Counted from the stretch's first letter, positions 35,456 through 45,354 are shown. The stretch: 51,500 bases of DNA from Clostridia bacterium (GCA_017625695.1 JAGAKI010000021.1:1-51500); one strand, 5' to 3'. The notes: a model not told the origin generated them from the sequence alone. A program made the numbers and translations.

Positions 35456-35503
35456 AAAGAATTCTCAAAAAAACCTTTCTGCCCATAATCGGGGAATCAC
35501 TGA

Positions 35504-37210
35504 TTATACCAGTTTAATATCCTTCAGTTTCAACGCGGGATATTTTTTGTTTCTGTATTCGTTGGTATAAGGAGACACAATCGCATTCACAATATCTCCG
35601 TCACGAAGCATGCGGAAACTTTCGTTGGTTCCCAATCCAAAACCGATTACCATGATGGAAAAACTCTTTTTGGAAAATCTCAGACGGATATGTTTTTCAT
35701 CGCCGAAATAGGTGAGATTTTCGATTTTTACTTTTTCAATCAGGAACTGAGGCATAGGATTGCCCATACCGCAAGGCTGAATGCTTTCCAGCATATCGGT
35801 AAGTTCCAGATTGATATCTTTATCGGTAATTTTGCCTTCGTAAGTAATTTCTTCCACATACACCTTGGTATTGAAGTTTTCTTTTGCATAATTGTTGATT
35901 TTTTCACGGAAGGCATCAATATTATCTTTTGATACAGTCAGACCTGCAGCCAACTCATGTCCGCCAAATTTCAGCAGTAAATCGTCACAGTAGGACAGTG
36001 CTTCAAACATATTGAAACCCTGCAGTCCACGACAGGAGCCTTTTGCTTCATCACCGTCAATTGCCATTAACACACAGGGTTTTCCGTACTTTTCAGTAAT
36101 TCGGGAGGCTACGATTCCGATGACACCATGATGCCAGGATTCTGACGCTAACACAATAACACGGTCGGTGGTGTGAAGTTTATCTTTATCAATAATCTGG
36201 CAGGCTTCCAGAAGAATTTCCTGCTCAATCGTCTGACGGCGAACATTTTCGGCACAAAGCATTTTGGCTAAGGTTTCTGCCTCTTTCTGGTCAGAAGTGG
36301 TAAACAGTTTTACTGCATCTACTGCATTCCCCAGTCTGCCAACTGCGTTGATTCTGGGAGCGATGATAAATCCAACATGGGAAGAAGTCATCACCTTGCC
36401 GGAGAGTCCGGCTTCCTGAATCAGGGATTTCAGTCCAAGATTCTGAGGATCTTCCAGTAATTTCAGTCCCAAAGATACAAACACACGGTTTTCTTCGGTT
36501 AAAGTAACAATGTCTGCAATGGTGCCAAGGCACAGCAAATCTCCATACTGCTCCAACAGTTCTTTGGATTTTCCGCCACCTTCCAACGCTTCAATCAGCT
36601 TGAAGGCAACGCCTACTCCGGAAAGCTCCTTAAAGGGATAAGGACAGTCGGGTCGTTTGGGATTGATAATAGCATATGCCGGAGGCAACTGTTCCTTGCA
36701 TTTATGATGGTCGGTAATCACAACAGAAATACCGAGAGAAGTTGCATAACTGATGTCGTCAAATGCAGTAATACCGCAATCTGCCGTAATAATCAGTTCT
36801 ACGCCTTCGTTTTTAAAGGAAAGCACTGCATCCTTATTCAGACCGTACCCTTCATCGGAACGGGATGGAATATAGTAAGACACATTTGCTCCTTTGGATT
36901 TTAAGTACAAATAAATAATGGAAACCGCGGTGATACCATCTACATCGTAATCACCGTACACTACAATTTTCTGATTGTGGGCGATAGTATCCTGGATTTT
37001 GTTCACGCCCTTTTCCATATCCTTTAGCATAAACGGATCTAATAATGCACTTACGCTGGGGTTTAAAAAACGTTCTGCTTGTTCAGTGGTTTCAATTCCG
37101 CGATTACAAAGTACATTGGCACAAAGAGGATGAAGCTTCAACTCGTCTCCGATTTTTTTTGCGGTTTCGGGGTTCGGCTGTTTTAACACCCATTTACTTT
37201 TCTTTGTCAT
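35504..37210 (-). CDS. recJ: single-stranded-DNA exonuclease RecJ
   Basis: 568 residues. DHH-family motifs are present: VVYGDYDVDGITAV, ADCGITAFD, VITDHHKC (the DHH motif) and GVGVAFKLIEAL. A DHHA1 domain with GGHELAAGLTV and a C-terminal OB-like domain follow. It degrades single-stranded DNA 5' to 3' in repair and recombination. It is the first gene of the minus-strand group recJ-rel-methyltransferase, with a promoter at 37243-37272 facing the divergent rsmD promoter. Confidence 0.95.
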   Translation of the reverse strand: MTKKSKWVLKQPNPETAKKIGDELKLHPLCANVLCNRGIETTEQAERFLNPSVSALLDPFMLKDMEKGVNKIQDTIAHNQKIVVYGDYDVDGITAVSIIYLYLKSKGANVSYYIPSRSDEGYGLNKDAVLSFKNEGVELIITADCGITAFDDISYATSLGISVVITDHHKCKEQLPPAYAIINPKRPDCPYPFKELSGVGVAFKLIEALEGGGKSKELLEQYGDLLCLGTIADIVTLTEENRVFVSLGLKLLEDPQNLGLKSLIQEAGLSGKVMTSSHVGFIIAPRINAVGRLGNAVDAVKLFTTSDQKEAETLAKMLCAENVRRQTIEQEILLEACQIIDKDKLHTTDRVIVLASESWHHGVIGIVASRITEKYGKPCVLMAIDGDEAKGSCRGLQGFNMFEALSYCDDLLLKFGGHELAAGLTVSKDNIDAFREKINNYAKENFNTKVYVEEITYEGKITDKDINLELTDMLESIQPCGMGNPMPQFLIEKVKIENLTYFGDEKHIRLRFSKKSFSIMVIGFGLGTNESFRMLRDGDIVNAIVSPYTNEYRNKKYPALKLKDIKLV

Positions 37211-37242
37211 GATTCAGGTCCTGCTTTCTTATATTTTTTTAC

Positions 37243-37272
37243 ATTATATCACTAACAGAAAAAATTTTCAAG
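37243..37272 (-). promoter_or_regulatory. promoter of the recJ operon
   Basis: Minus-strand TTGAAA (37272-37267) and TATAAT (37248-37243) with an 18-base spacer, about 33 bases before the recJ start. Confidence 0.75.
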
Positions 37273-37291
37273 ATATATTTGAAAAAAATCT

Positions 37292-37320
37292 TTACAAATT
37301 TATAAATATATGTTAAAATG
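37292..37320 (+). promoter_or_regulatory. promoter of rsmD-coaD
   Basis: TTTACA at 37292-37297 and TAAAAT at 37315-37320 with a 17-base spacer, about 105 bases before the rsmD start. Confidence 0.65.
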
Positions 37321-37424
37321 AAAGCTGATATTTTGTATTTTCTTATAAGAAAGCAATTTGTTATTGATAGAAATCTGCTTTTTGAAAGAGAAATCATTGT
37401 TTTTTTGTCGGAGTTGAATAAAAT

Positions 37425-37955
37425 TTGAAAGTTACCAGCGGAATCCGAAAAGGTGCCTTACTGCAAACTGCAGAGGACCTTTCCGTACGCCCTACCACCG
37501 ATAAGGTCAAGCAGGCAATTTTTAATATGATTCAGTTTGAAATTCCCGGAAGAACGGCTCTGGATTTATTTGCCGGAAGCGGTGCTTTGGGAATAGAAGC
37601 ATTAAGTCGTGGTGCCAGACATTGCACTTTTGTAGACATTCAACCGGGAATCGTAAAGAAAAACATTGAAAAATTGCGGTTTGCTGAACTGTCCCGTATT
37701 GTCCGGACAGACTACCTTTCGTTTTTGGAACAATGTGATACTGCGTTTGACCTGGTGTTTTTGGACCCGCCCTACCAGAAAGGTATGCTCTCCAAAGCAT
37801 TGGAAGCTCTGGTACAGCGAAATCTTTTGCTGCCGGGCAGCCTGATTGTTTGGGAATATGACACCGGGGAAGAAATTTCAGTCCCCGAAGAAATCCGCAT
37901 CATCAAAGAACGAAACTTTGGCAGAGTACAAATAAGAATTGGAGCGTTTGAATGA
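37425..37955 (+). CDS. rsmD: 16S rRNA (guanine-966-N2)-methyltransferase
   Basis: 176 residues from a TTG start with CGGAG about 11 bases upstream. It has the SAM-binding motif [18 protein letters not shown] and the catalytic DPPY motif ([11 protein letters not shown]). The N-terminal [32 protein letters not shown] fits RsmD closely. It overlaps coaD by four bases, the common rsmD-coaD pairing of Firmicutes. Confidence 0.94.
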   Translation: MKVTSGIRKGALLQTAEDLSVRPTTDKVKQAIFNMIQFEIPGRTALDLFAGSGALGIEALSRGARHCTFVDIQPGIVKKNIEKLRFAELSRIVRTDYLSFLEQCDTAFDLVFLDPPYQKGMLSKALEALVQRNLLLPGSLIVWEYDTGEEISVPEEIRIIKERNFGRVQIRIGAFE

Positions 37956-38425
37956 GAACAGCAGTTTATCCCGGAAGCTTTGACCCGCTGACCAACGGGC
38001 ATCTGGATATTATCAAAAGATCCTCAAAGCTGTTTGATAAGGTCATTGTCACAGTATTGACAAACAGTGCAAAAACACCACTATTTTCCACCGAAGAACG
38101 TTTGGAATTAATCCGTCGCACCACAAAGCATCTACCCAATGTGGAGGTAGCTGCATTTTCCGGTTTGTTGGTGGATTTTGCAAAACAGAACCAATGCAAT
38201 GTGCTGATTAAAGGACTTCGTGTAGTATCTGATTTTGAATATGAATTTCAGATGGCGCTTGCCAACAAAAATCAGATGCCGGAAGTGGAGACCATGTTTT
38301 TACCGACCGCTCAGGAATATATGTTCCTGTCCTCCAGCATTGTCAAGGAGCTGGCACGGTATCATGGAGATTTAACCGGACTGGTTCCCAAAGAAATTGA
38401 ACAGGATATTTTAAATAAATTTTAG
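37952..38425 (+). CDS. coaD: phosphopantetheine adenylyltransferase
   Basis: 157 residues, typical length. Nucleotidyltransferase motifs: [16 protein letters not shown] (contains the TxGH-like site) and [20 protein letters not shown] near the C-terminus. It adenylates 4'-phosphopantetheine to dephospho-CoA in the cytosol. Its start overlaps the rsmD stop (ATGA). Confidence 0.97.
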   Translation: MRTAVYPGSFDPLTNGHLDIIKRSSKLFDKVIVTVLTNSAKTPLFSTEERLELIRRTTKHLPNVEVAAFSGLLVDFAKQNQCNVLIKGLRVVSDFEYEFQMALANKNQMPEVETMFLPTAQEYMFLSSSIVKELARYHGDLTGLVPKEIEQDILNKF

Positions 38426-38453
38426 TTTTCAAGATACAGAAAGGAGTATCATT

Positions 38454-39032
38454 ATGGACCTGCAAGCTTTAATAGAAGAATTGGAAGAAATCGTGGAAAG
38501 TGCTGCTAAAGTACCGCTTTCCAGCAAATGTATGATTGACCGTGAGGAAGTGTGGAATGTCATCGAACAGATGAGACTGCACTACCCCGAAGAATTAAAA
38601 CAGGCTCAATGGGTAAAAAAAGAAAGAGACCGTATCATCAACGAAGCAAAACAGGAAGCTTCCTCCATCATTGAAACTGCAAATCAGCAGGTAGTTCAGA
38701 TGGTGAACGAAACCGAAATCATCAAAATTGCAAAACTGAAATCGGAAGAGATTTTAAAAGAAGCTGACATGGAAGCTGTAGAAATCAAACACAAAGCAGA
38801 AGTAAGTGCAAAAGCACATTATGACGAAACAAAAGAACGTGCAGACCAGTATAAACTGAGTGCTCAGAACTATGCTGACAGCTTACTTGCTACTGCTGAA
38901 AACGCTGTAAACACCGCAAGAGACACTCTGTTCACCGCATATTCTCAGATTAATGGTTCCTATCAGGAAACCGAAACTCTTCTGGACAAAATTTCTTCCT
39001 CCAGACAAGTCATCAACAGTTCTAAAGAGTAA
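38454..39032 (+). CDS. coiled-coil protein, DivIVA/ATPase-subunit-like
   Basis: 192 residues from an ATG behind AAAGGAG. Almost entirely alpha-helical and charged from residue 30 on, with heptad-like runs (NEAKQEASSIIETANQQV, LKSEEILKEADMEAVEIKH). Composition resembles DivIVA-related or V-type ATPase subunit E/H-like helices. No membrane segment. It follows coaD in many Clostridia as an uncharacterised gene; the exact role is not established here. Confidence 0.75.
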   Translation: MDLQALIEELEEIVESAAKVPLSSKCMIDREEVWNVIEQMRLHYPEELKQAQWVKKERDRIINEAKQEASSIIETANQQVVQMVNETEIIKIAKLKSEEILKEADMEAVEIKHKAEVSAKAHYDETKERADQYKLSAQNYADSLLATAENAVNTARDTLFTAYSQINGSYQETETLLDKISSSRQVINSSKE

Positions 39033-39188
39033 TCCGGCACAAAAATAAATACTGAGAATGTGAAAACCTATGGAACACCAAACAATGCATTGTGCCCATC
39101 GGATATTTTTGAGTTGCACTTTTCAACCTTTACATACATTGATTGGTTTTTCGTGTTTTTTCAATTCTCAAAAAAAAACAGACGAACA

Positions 39189-39230
39189 GGACTGTAAAAC
39201 AACTTTTTTGTTTTCACAGTCCTTTTCTTG
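39189..39230 (+). terminator. terminator of the rsmD-coaD-coiled-coil operon
   Basis: GGACTGTAAAAC pairs with GTTTTcACAGTCC (one bulge) around an AACTTTTTT loop, then TTTTC. It lies 157 bases after the stop of the coiled-coil gene and just before uvrC. Confidence 0.75.
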
Positions 39231-39273
39231 TAAAGAATGATAAGAGATACCATCAGGACAGGAGGGATCACTC

Positions 39274-41136
39274 ATGCTGGTCACAGGAAATCCAAAATTA
39301 CAGGAGCATCGGGAAAAACTTAAATTAGTTCCCAAAAAACCCGGCGTATATCTGATGAAAAATGAAGCAGACCGCGTGATCTATGTAGGTAAGGCAAAAT
39401 CTCTCCAAAACCGGTTATCTCAATATTTCGGCGGTTCTCCCAAGGATTTAAAAACCATGCAGATGGTGCTTCATGTGGATCATTTTGATTATATTATTAC
39501 GGATTCCGAAAAAGATGCACTCCTTTTGGAAAATAATCTGATTAAAAAATACAAACCTAAATACAACATTCTTTTAAAGGATGATAAAACCTATCCTTTT
39601 ATCAAAATTGAAAAAAAGACAGATTTCCCCTATCTTTCTTTGGTAAGAAAGACCGAAAAAGATGCCAACAAATACTATGGTCCCTATCTGAATGCTCAGG
39701 TAGTAAACGGAGCCATTGATTTGCTGTCCAAAGAATACAAGCTAAGAACCTGTCACGGAGATTTATCAAAACCCAAAAAACGCCCCTGCCTCAACTATGA
39801 TATGGGATACTGCTCTGCTCCCTGTACAAGAAAAGTGTCATCACAAGACTATGACAAGCAGGTAAAAGAAGCCATCCACGCTTTAGATTCGGGACTGAAA
39901 AGCTTAATCCCCGTACTGACAGAAAAGATGGAACAATGTGCCATAAAACTGGATTTTGAAGGTGCAGCAAAGCTTCGGGACAGCATCCGTCTGGCAGAAA
40001 AGCTCTCCGAAAAACATCAGGTAGTCACCGTAAAAAAAGTGACACTGGATATTTTATATTGTTATCGTGACGGAGATATTTCCGCCATTTCGGTACTGAC
40101 AGTAAAAAACGGTATTATCCATGGAAAGAAAAGCTATACCTTTTCCGATTCCCGGGATGTATCTGACGAAGATATGGTTTCTTCCTTTTTAAAACAATAC
40201 TATCTGGTAAAAGAAGAACTTACCAAACGAATTGTAGTCTCAATCAATACCGATTATCAAATCCCCTATGAGGAACTCTCCAATCAGATGAGTGAATCCT
40301 TTGAACAAAAGATTGCAATCTCCTCCGGACGGGGAAAATTCACAAAAAATCTGATTGAAATGGCAAAAGTCAATGCCATTGAAGCCATCAAGCTTCGACT
40401 GGAAACCAAAATCGATGACCAACTGTTCCGTTTAAAAGAATGTCTCGGATTGGAACAGGCACCCATGCGAATTGAAAGCTTTGACAACTCCAATACTGCC
40501 GGTGCCAATCCGGTAGGCGTTATGACCGTATTTGAAAACGGGCTTCTGTCTCAAAAGGAAAAGCGTACTTTCTCCATTAAAAACCCCAATGGTTCCGACG
40601 ATTATGCCGCGATGTATGAAATGTTGGACCGTCGGTTTTTTCACCTGATACAAGGGGATAAAGGATTTGACTGTGCACCGGATTTAATTTTGGTAGACGG
40701 CGGAAAAGGTCAGGTAAAAATGGCAAAGCAGGTGCTTTTAAAATACGAACTGACCATTCCTGTATTCGGAATGGTGAAAGATGATAAACACCGATTCCGT
40801 GACCTGACAGACGGCTATCGGATGCTGGATGTAAAATCCAATCGGAATGCTTTTGTTTTCGTGGCAAAAATCAATGAAGAAACTCATAAAAATGCGATTT
40901 CTTACCACAAAAAGAAAACCACACTGACTGCCACTCAATCGGAACTTCTGTCCATCCCGGGTGTGGGAATGGCAACCCTGAAAAAGCTCTACGGACATTT
41001 TAAAACCGTAAAACAAATGAAAGAAGCGACAGAAGAACAACTGAAAAAAGCTGTTTCTCAATCTGTCGCTCATCAGATTTACCGATATTTTCATCCCGAA
41101 GTTCCGAGTCATTTCAGCTCAGAAAATCAACAATAG
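39274..41136 (+). CDS. uvrC: UvrABC excinuclease subunit C
   Basis: 620 residues. It has an N-terminal GIY-YIG nuclease (PGVYLMKNEADRVIYVGKAK), a UVR helix pair (about 215-235, LDFEGAAKLRDSIR), the RNase-H-like C-terminal nuclease with ESFDNSN and LILVDGGKGQV, and a helix-hairpin-helix end (LLSIPGVGMATLKKLYGHF). It makes the two incisions in nucleotide-excision repair with UvrA and UvrB, which are not in this window. The start ATG follows GGAGGGATC. Confidence 0.97.
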   Translation: MLVTGNPKLQEHREKLKLVPKKPGVYLMKNEADRVIYVGKAKSLQNRLSQYFGGSPKDLKTMQMVLHVDHFDYIITDSEKDALLLENNLIKKYKPKYNILLKDDKTYPFIKIEKKTDFPYLSLVRKTEKDANKYYGPYLNAQVVNGAIDLLSKEYKLRTCHGDLSKPKKRPCLNYDMGYCSAPCTRKVSSQDYDKQVKEAIHALDSGLKSLIPVLTEKMEQCAIKLDFEGAAKLRDSIRLAEKLSEKHQVVTVKKVTLDILYCYRDGDISAISVLTVKNGIIHGKKSYTFSDSRDVSDEDMVSSFLKQYYLVKEELTKRIVVSINTDYQIPYEELSNQMSESFEQKIAISSGRGKFTKNLIEMAKVNAIEAIKLRLETKIDDQLFRLKECLGLEQAPMRIESFDNSNTAGANPVGVMTVFENGLLSQKEKRTFSIKNPNGSDDYAAMYEMLDRRFFHLIQGDKGFDCAPDLILVDGGKGQVKMAKQVLLKYELTIPVFGMVKDDKHRFRDLTDGYRMLDVKSNRNAFVFVAKINEETHKNAISYHKKKTTLTATQSELLSIPGVGMATLKKLYGHFKTVKQMKEATEEQLKKAVSQSVAHQIYRYFHPEVPSHFSSENQQ

Positions 41137-41289
41137 CACAACAACCCATAATAAAACCGATAATCCGGCTCCAAGCAAAAGAAAAATTCCCGGCCGAATT
41201 TTTCTTTTGCTTTTTATTTGAAATTTTCGGGAAAATTCCATTTGTTTTTTTATATAGTTTTCAATGATTTCTTCCGCTTCCTGAATCAC
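41119..41289 (-). CDS. small membrane protein antisense to the uvrC end
   Basis: A 56-codon frame on the minus strand: N-terminal acidic/basic helix (MIQEAEEIIENYIKKQM), a basic stretch and one hydrophobic helix (GIFLLLGAGLSVLLWVVVLL) to the stop. Start taken at GTG 41289; the frame is open 8 codons further to a stop, without ATG. An SD-like AGGAAGGGAG lies too far upstream for the GTG but well placed for a non-standard ATC. Composition is protein-like. Its last 18 bases overlap the end of uvrC. Unproven. Confidence 0.4.
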   Translation of the reverse strand: MIQEAEEIIENYIKKQMEFSRKFQIKSKRKIRPGIFLLLGAGLSVLLWVVVLLLIF

Positions 41290-41334
41290 TTGCCGCTTCT
41301 GACTGATAAACTCTCACTCCCTTCCTGATGCTAC

Positions 41335-41372
41335 TTTTAGTATGAATCTGCAAATTTTGTTTTATACTAAAA
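41335..41372. repeat. 9-bp inverted repeat upstream of spoIIP
   Basis: TTTTAGTAT (41335-41343) and ATACTAAAA (41364-41372) form perfect arms around 20 bases. The right arm includes TATACTA, similar to a sporulation sigma -10 box. It could be an operator or a weak terminator; undecided. Confidence 0.4.
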
Positions 41373-41443
41373 AACAAATTCCAATCGGTTCTTGCTGACC
41401 TCTTGTTTACATAAAATAATATCAAAAACGAGAGGAAACAACC

Positions 41444-42478
41444 ATGAAAAAAAGTTTTATCATTTCTTTTCAAACAATTTTACAACGATTTTTCTTATTT
41501 TTGCTCATCGGAACCATCGGATTCGGCTGTGTATATTATGAAGTTCCAACCCGTCTTTTCACCAAAATGGCAGCCGAATCTCTTACGTCCGATAAAAAAA
41601 CAATCCAAAAACAACTGAAAACTCTTTTTTCATTTGGCTTTTCCCAAACGGTATTGGCGGCAATGCCGGTAACCCCCGCCGTGTCACAGCCGGTTGTTAC
41701 ACAACCGATTCCCAAAAACACGCCTGCTCCGACTGCCGGTCCCACACCTGCACCCAGGGATGTGTCCCAACAAGCAAACACTTCACAAATCATCCAGGTT
41801 AAAAACCACGCCCAAAAAACATTTTCTGTGGAAGAACTACTGGCAAAACCACTCCCCTATCAGCCAAACACAGGTGGCTATAAAGTATTGGTAGTCCACA
41901 CCCATACCACCGAAAGTTATTTCCCTGATGACCGTTCCAATGACGAAACCAAAAATATGATACAGGTCGGAAAAGAATTTACTGCGGTATTAGAAGCAAA
42001 TGGGATTCAAACTCTTCATATCACTAAAGTACACGATGTTCCTTACACCACGTCTTATAAAAAAAGTCTGGAAAGCATCACCAATGCCTTACAAGAACAT
42101 CCCACCATTGAAGTGGTGATTGATTTGCATCGGGATGCCCTCTATAACGAAAACAACGAAAAAATAAAGCCCTTAGCCACGGTCAACCAGATTTCGGCAG
42201 CACAAGTAATGATTGTAACCGGAACCGAAAAAGGAGGGCTTCCTCACCCCAATTGGGAAGAAAACCTCTCCTTTGCCGTAAAAATTCAAAACAACCTTTT
42301 AAAAAACTATCCCGGATTAAGCCGTCCTGTGGATTTGCGTGAGGAACGGTTCAACACTCACACCACCAAAAACTCGGTGATTTTAGAAATCGGTTCCAAC
42401 GGAAACACCATAGAAGAAGCAATCAGCGGTGCAAAATTTGCAGCACAGTCGGTTGCCAATGTACTGTTGGGAAAATAA
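41444..42478 (+). CDS. spoIIP: stage II sporulation protein P
   Basis: 344 residues: N-terminal membrane anchor (about 12-32), a Pro/Thr-rich linker (about 75-105) and a C-terminal amidase/endopeptidase-like domain with VVHTHTTESY near residue 155, DLHRDA near 227 and VILEIGSNGN near the end. SpoIIP cuts peptidoglycan during engulfment of the forespore, together with SpoIID and SpoIIM. It converges with gpr two bases away, a common spore-gene pairing. This marks the host as a spore former. Confidence 0.94.
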   Translation: MKKSFIISFQTILQRFFLFLLIGTIGFGCVYYEVPTRLFTKMAAESLTSDKKTIQKQLKTLFSFGFSQTVLAAMPVTPAVSQPVVTQPIPKNTPAPTAGPTPAPRDVSQQANTSQIIQVKNHAQKTFSVEELLAKPLPYQPNTGGYKVLVVHTHTTESYFPDDRSNDETKNMIQVGKEFTAVLEANGIQTLHITKVHDVPYTTSYKKSLESITNALQEHPTIEVVIDLHRDALYNENNEKIKPLATVNQISAAQVMIVTGTEKGGLPHPNWEENLSFAVKIQNNLLKNYPGLSRPVDLREERFNTHTTKNSVILEIGSNGNTIEEAISGAKFAAQSVANVLLGK

Positions 42479-42480
42479 AG

Positions 42481-43383
42481 CTAAGAAACAAAATTTTCAG
42501 AAAACGTCAGATCAATATTTTGATGCAGTGCAAGATTGATGCCACCGGCAATCACTCTTGCACTTTTTGCTATCAGACTGTCGATTTCCTTGGGACTGAC
42601 AAACATTTCCCCTTGCGTATACTGCATCATATCCCCAATCATCCGCTCTGCTTCCGCCAAGCTGTCATTCGCCTCAAAAAAACGGGTTAAGGCGGTATAA
42701 ACAATGGCATCTGAATCTACTACCGTAGGAATCCCGATAGAGATGACGGGGACACCCAGACTCTCCTTATTCAGTCCATCCCTACGGTTTCCCACTCCGG
42801 AACCGGGGTGAATCCCCGTATCCGTCAGCTGCACGGTACGAAACATCCGATGAGGACTTCCGGCACAAAGAGCATCCACCGCAATCACCACCGAAGGTCG
42901 GTACTGCTCTACCACTCCTTTGACAATATCTACGGTTTCGATTCCTGTAATCCCCAAAACACCGGGACAAATGGCACTGACTGCCGAAAAATCGTGAGAA
43001 TCTCCCTGATTCAGATAAGAAAGAACATGTCCGGTTACCATGACACGCTCCATTACATCCGGACCTAAAGCATCGGGAGTAATATTACGGTTTCCCAAAC
43101 CAACTACCAGAATTTTTTCATAGTTTCGGGGCAACAGCTTTTTAATTTCTTCTGCCAGGACTTTGGCAATACCCTCAATTTCAACCGTTTCATTTTGGGG
43201 GAGGTTTTCCAGCTCCAAAGTTACAAAGTTCCCCATAGGTTTCCCCACCAGACGGGAAGCATAAGATGTGGTAATCTGAATGTTTGTTACCTTACAAACC
43301 CCGGTTTGCCTCTCCTGTTTTATGATTCCCTCATCCTGGTGGGTATAGATACTTTCCAATGCCAAATCTGTTCTGAGAGTCAT
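42481..43383 (-). CDS. gpr: spore germination protease
   Basis: 300 residues. It starts with the zymogen-type RTDLALES segment and includes PMGNFVTLELENL, VVGLGNRNITPDALGPDV and VIAVDALCAGSPHRMFRTVQLTDTG motifs (each under family-typical spacing). The N-terminal segment is removed on activation. GPR degrades small acid-soluble DNA-binding proteins early in germination. The start ATG has AAAGGAGG upstream. It converges with spoIIP. Confidence 0.95.
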   Translation of the reverse strand: MTLRTDLALESIYTHQDEGIIKQERQTGVCKVTNIQITTSYASRLVGKPMGNFVTLELENLPQNETVEIEGIAKVLAEEIKKLLPRNYEKILVVGLGNRNITPDALGPDVMERVMVTGHVLSYLNQGDSHDFSAVSAICPGVLGITGIETVDIVKGVVEQYRPSVVIAVDALCAGSPHRMFRTVQLTDTGIHPGSGVGNRRDGLNKESLGVPVISIGIPTVVDSDAIVYTALTRFFEANDSLAEAERMIGDMMQYTQGEMFVSPKEIDSLIAKSARVIAGGINLALHQNIDLTFSENFVS

Positions 43384-43423
43384 TCGGAAGTTCCTCCTTT
43401 GATTTTTTATTTCCTGATACCTT

Positions 43424-43430
43424 CAGTATG
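43424..43430 (-). promoter_or_regulatory. possible forespore sigma-factor -10 element of gpr
   Basis: Minus strand reads CATACTG about 40 bases before the gpr start, close to the sigma-F/G -10 consensus CATACTA. A matching -35 box is not clear, so this is tentative. Confidence 0.3.
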
Positions 43431-43455
43431 AACAGATTTTCATAAAATTAACATA

Positions 43456-43493
43456 AAAAATGCAGAATGTTTCCAAAAACACTCTGCATTTTT
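43456..43493 (-). terminator. terminator of the amidase/ruv transcript
   Basis: Stem AAAAATGCAGA...TCTGCATTTTT with an inner TGTTT/AAACA helix; one mismatch becomes G-U only in the minus-strand RNA. It is 14 bases past the amidase stop. Confidence 0.85.
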
Positions 43494-43506
43494 CTGTTAA
43501 ACTGCT

Positions 43507-45315
43507 TTATTTTAAGCACGTTTCATAAATATTTTCAATTCCTTGGGCAATATGGATAGCAATCTTTTCGATTCTTTCTTCATCCAAAAGCTCCCGTAAG
43601 TCCTCTTCGTTGGACATAAAAAGACATTCTACCAAAACGGCAGGCATCTGGGTTTTCCGAAGCACTACAATCTGCGGATTTTCCATCAGTCCACGGTCTC
43701 TTCCTCCGGTTCCTTTCACCAGTTCTTTCTGCATAATACTTGCTGCAGTCTTGCCGGAGAAAGAAGCTCCCTCTTTGGCTTCATCATAAGCATACATGGT
43801 AAGCGTTCCTTGGGGTTCCGAGGTTTCATAGGAATTGTTGTGAATGGACACAAACAAAGCTGCTTCCGCAGAATTGGCAATCTCTGCTCTGGTAGTCAAT
43901 CCCACATAAGTATCTGTTGTTCGGGTCGCAATCACGTTGTAGTCTTTTTCCAGAAGAATCTCCAATACCCGGTTTGAAATTGCCAGGTTCAGTTCTTTTT
44001 CCTGAACCACGACTTCCCCGTCAATTTTCCCCAAAGCCCCCACTTCAGTACCACCGTGACCGGGGTCTAAAACAATCAGCTTTCTGGGATTTTCGGTATC
44101 CACCGTATTGGTTGGGGCATCGGTTACGGTAATGGTAAAGGTATTCCCGTCAGCTTCATATTGATAGCGGGCGTTTTCTTTGGCAGTAACCGTAATTCTG
44201 GTTTTATCGGAATGTTCATAAAACTGAATCTTTTTCACATAATTTCCGGAAAATGTGAATGTATCTGCCGTACAGGTAGTGTGATAAAAATCAAACACAA
44301 TCCGATAAGGATTATATAGTACAAAACAATCAGGCGTAAGCACTGTATTGGAAGACACTGTGATACGGTCTGTGTCAGTTTGTTTCTTGGCAGAAATTCT
44401 ACTGATTTCCGATGGCTCGTCAACCATAGAGATCGTGAACAAACCGTCCTCATAGCCGTAGGTAATTTCGGTATCTTTGTTTAAATCTACTACAATCCGC
44501 ACAGTATTGGGAGAAACCGTATACTGAGAAAAACGAATTTTGGAGATATATTCTGAGACTACATTCAATTCATTGGTATCCATCCTTAACACCGCATCCG
44601 GGATATCCAGAACAAAACGTTTTGGGTTTTCCAGTGTCATGGTTTCGGGAGATTCTATCCGTCCGCTTACTGTCTGAATTTTCACTGACAGCTGATGCAA
44701 GGTACGTTCGGTAAAAATTTTATTGATGATACTATCATCCTTTTCTTCCTGTTTACCGCTAGAATCCTGATTTCCCGGCGTAGGAGAAGGAGTTGCAGTC
44801 GGTTTCTTCGTAGGTTTTGGTGTAGCAGTTGGTTTCGGAGTTGCTGTGGGTCTTGGAGTTGCAGTCGGTTTGGGTGTAGCCGTAGGCTTCGGACTCCGAA
44901 TGAAAACACTGCGGTTGGTATCATCCCAGTCCACCTGATACCCAAAATTTTCCGATACAAAACGGATGGGAACAAAGGTTCTGTCCTGTCGGATAACAGC
45001 AGGCACGTCCATCGTAACGGTTTGACTGCCAACACGGACCTTTTTGCTGCCAATGGTCATAACAATCTGCTTTTTGGTGGACACAATGGTTACTGTCTGT
45101 TTTTCCTGATTCCACAAAACATCGTAACCCATTTTTTCACTAATCATACGGACGGGAACCATCGTGCGGTCATTTTCTATGTAGGGTTCCACATCTGCAA
45201 CGATTTCCCGGTTTTCAAAATAGATTTTGATTGGCTTTTCAGCAGAAACAATCATCGTGCAAAATAAAAGCAACAAAACCATTCCTGCAATTACAATTTT
45301 TTTTATTGGTTCCAT
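43507..45315 (-). CDS. N-acetylmuramoyl-L-alanine amidase with stalk and AMIN domains
   Basis: 602 residues from the ATG at 45315, preferred to an upstream in-frame start because GGAAAGGAGG lies directly before it. Layout: signal/anchor helix (about 5-25); copper-amine-oxidase-N-like stalk domain (about 28-140); a Pro-Thr-Ala-Thr repeat linker (about 142-180); two AMIN-like beta domains (about 205-395); Amidase_3 domain from about 405 with zinc ligands in DPGHGG, EKELNL and SIHNNSY and the catalytic Glu in VECLFMSN. It cleaves the bond between muramic acid and the stem peptide in cell-wall turnover. Located behind ruvB. Confidence 0.93.
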   Translation of the reverse strand: MEPIKKIVIAGMVLLLLFCTMIVSAEKPIKIYFENREIVADVEPYIENDRTMVPVRMISEKMGYDVLWNQEKQTVTIVSTKKQIVMTIGSKKVRVGSQTVTMDVPAVIRQDRTFVPIRFVSENFGYQVDWDDTNRSVFIRSPKPTATPKPTATPRPTATPKPTATPKPTKKPTATPSPTPGNQDSSGKQEEKDDSIINKIFTERTLHQLSVKIQTVSGRIESPETMTLENPKRFVLDIPDAVLRMDTNELNVVSEYISKIRFSQYTVSPNTVRIVVDLNKDTEITYGYEDGLFTISMVDEPSEISRISAKKQTDTDRITVSSNTVLTPDCFVLYNPYRIVFDFYHTTCTADTFTFSGNYVKKIQFYEHSDKTRITVTAKENARYQYEADGNTFTITVTDAPTNTVDTENPRKLIVLDPGHGGTEVGALGKIDGEVVVQEKELNLAISNRVLEILLEKDYNVIATRTTDTYVGLTTRAEIANSAEAALFVSIHNNSYETSEPQGTLTMYAYDEAKEGASFSGKTAASIMQKELVKGTGGRDRGLMENPQIVVLRKTQMPAVLVECLFMSNEEDLRELLDEERIEKIAIHIAQGIENIYETCLK

Positions 45316-45354
45316 ACAGCCCTCCTTTCCCAAATTCTCTGGGGTCTGGTGTTT

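Noticed and set aside
39070-39240. 57-codon plus-strand frame before uvrC
   Set aside because: Runs through a clear terminator hairpin and its A/T tracts, and has a Cys/Phe-rich artificial composition.
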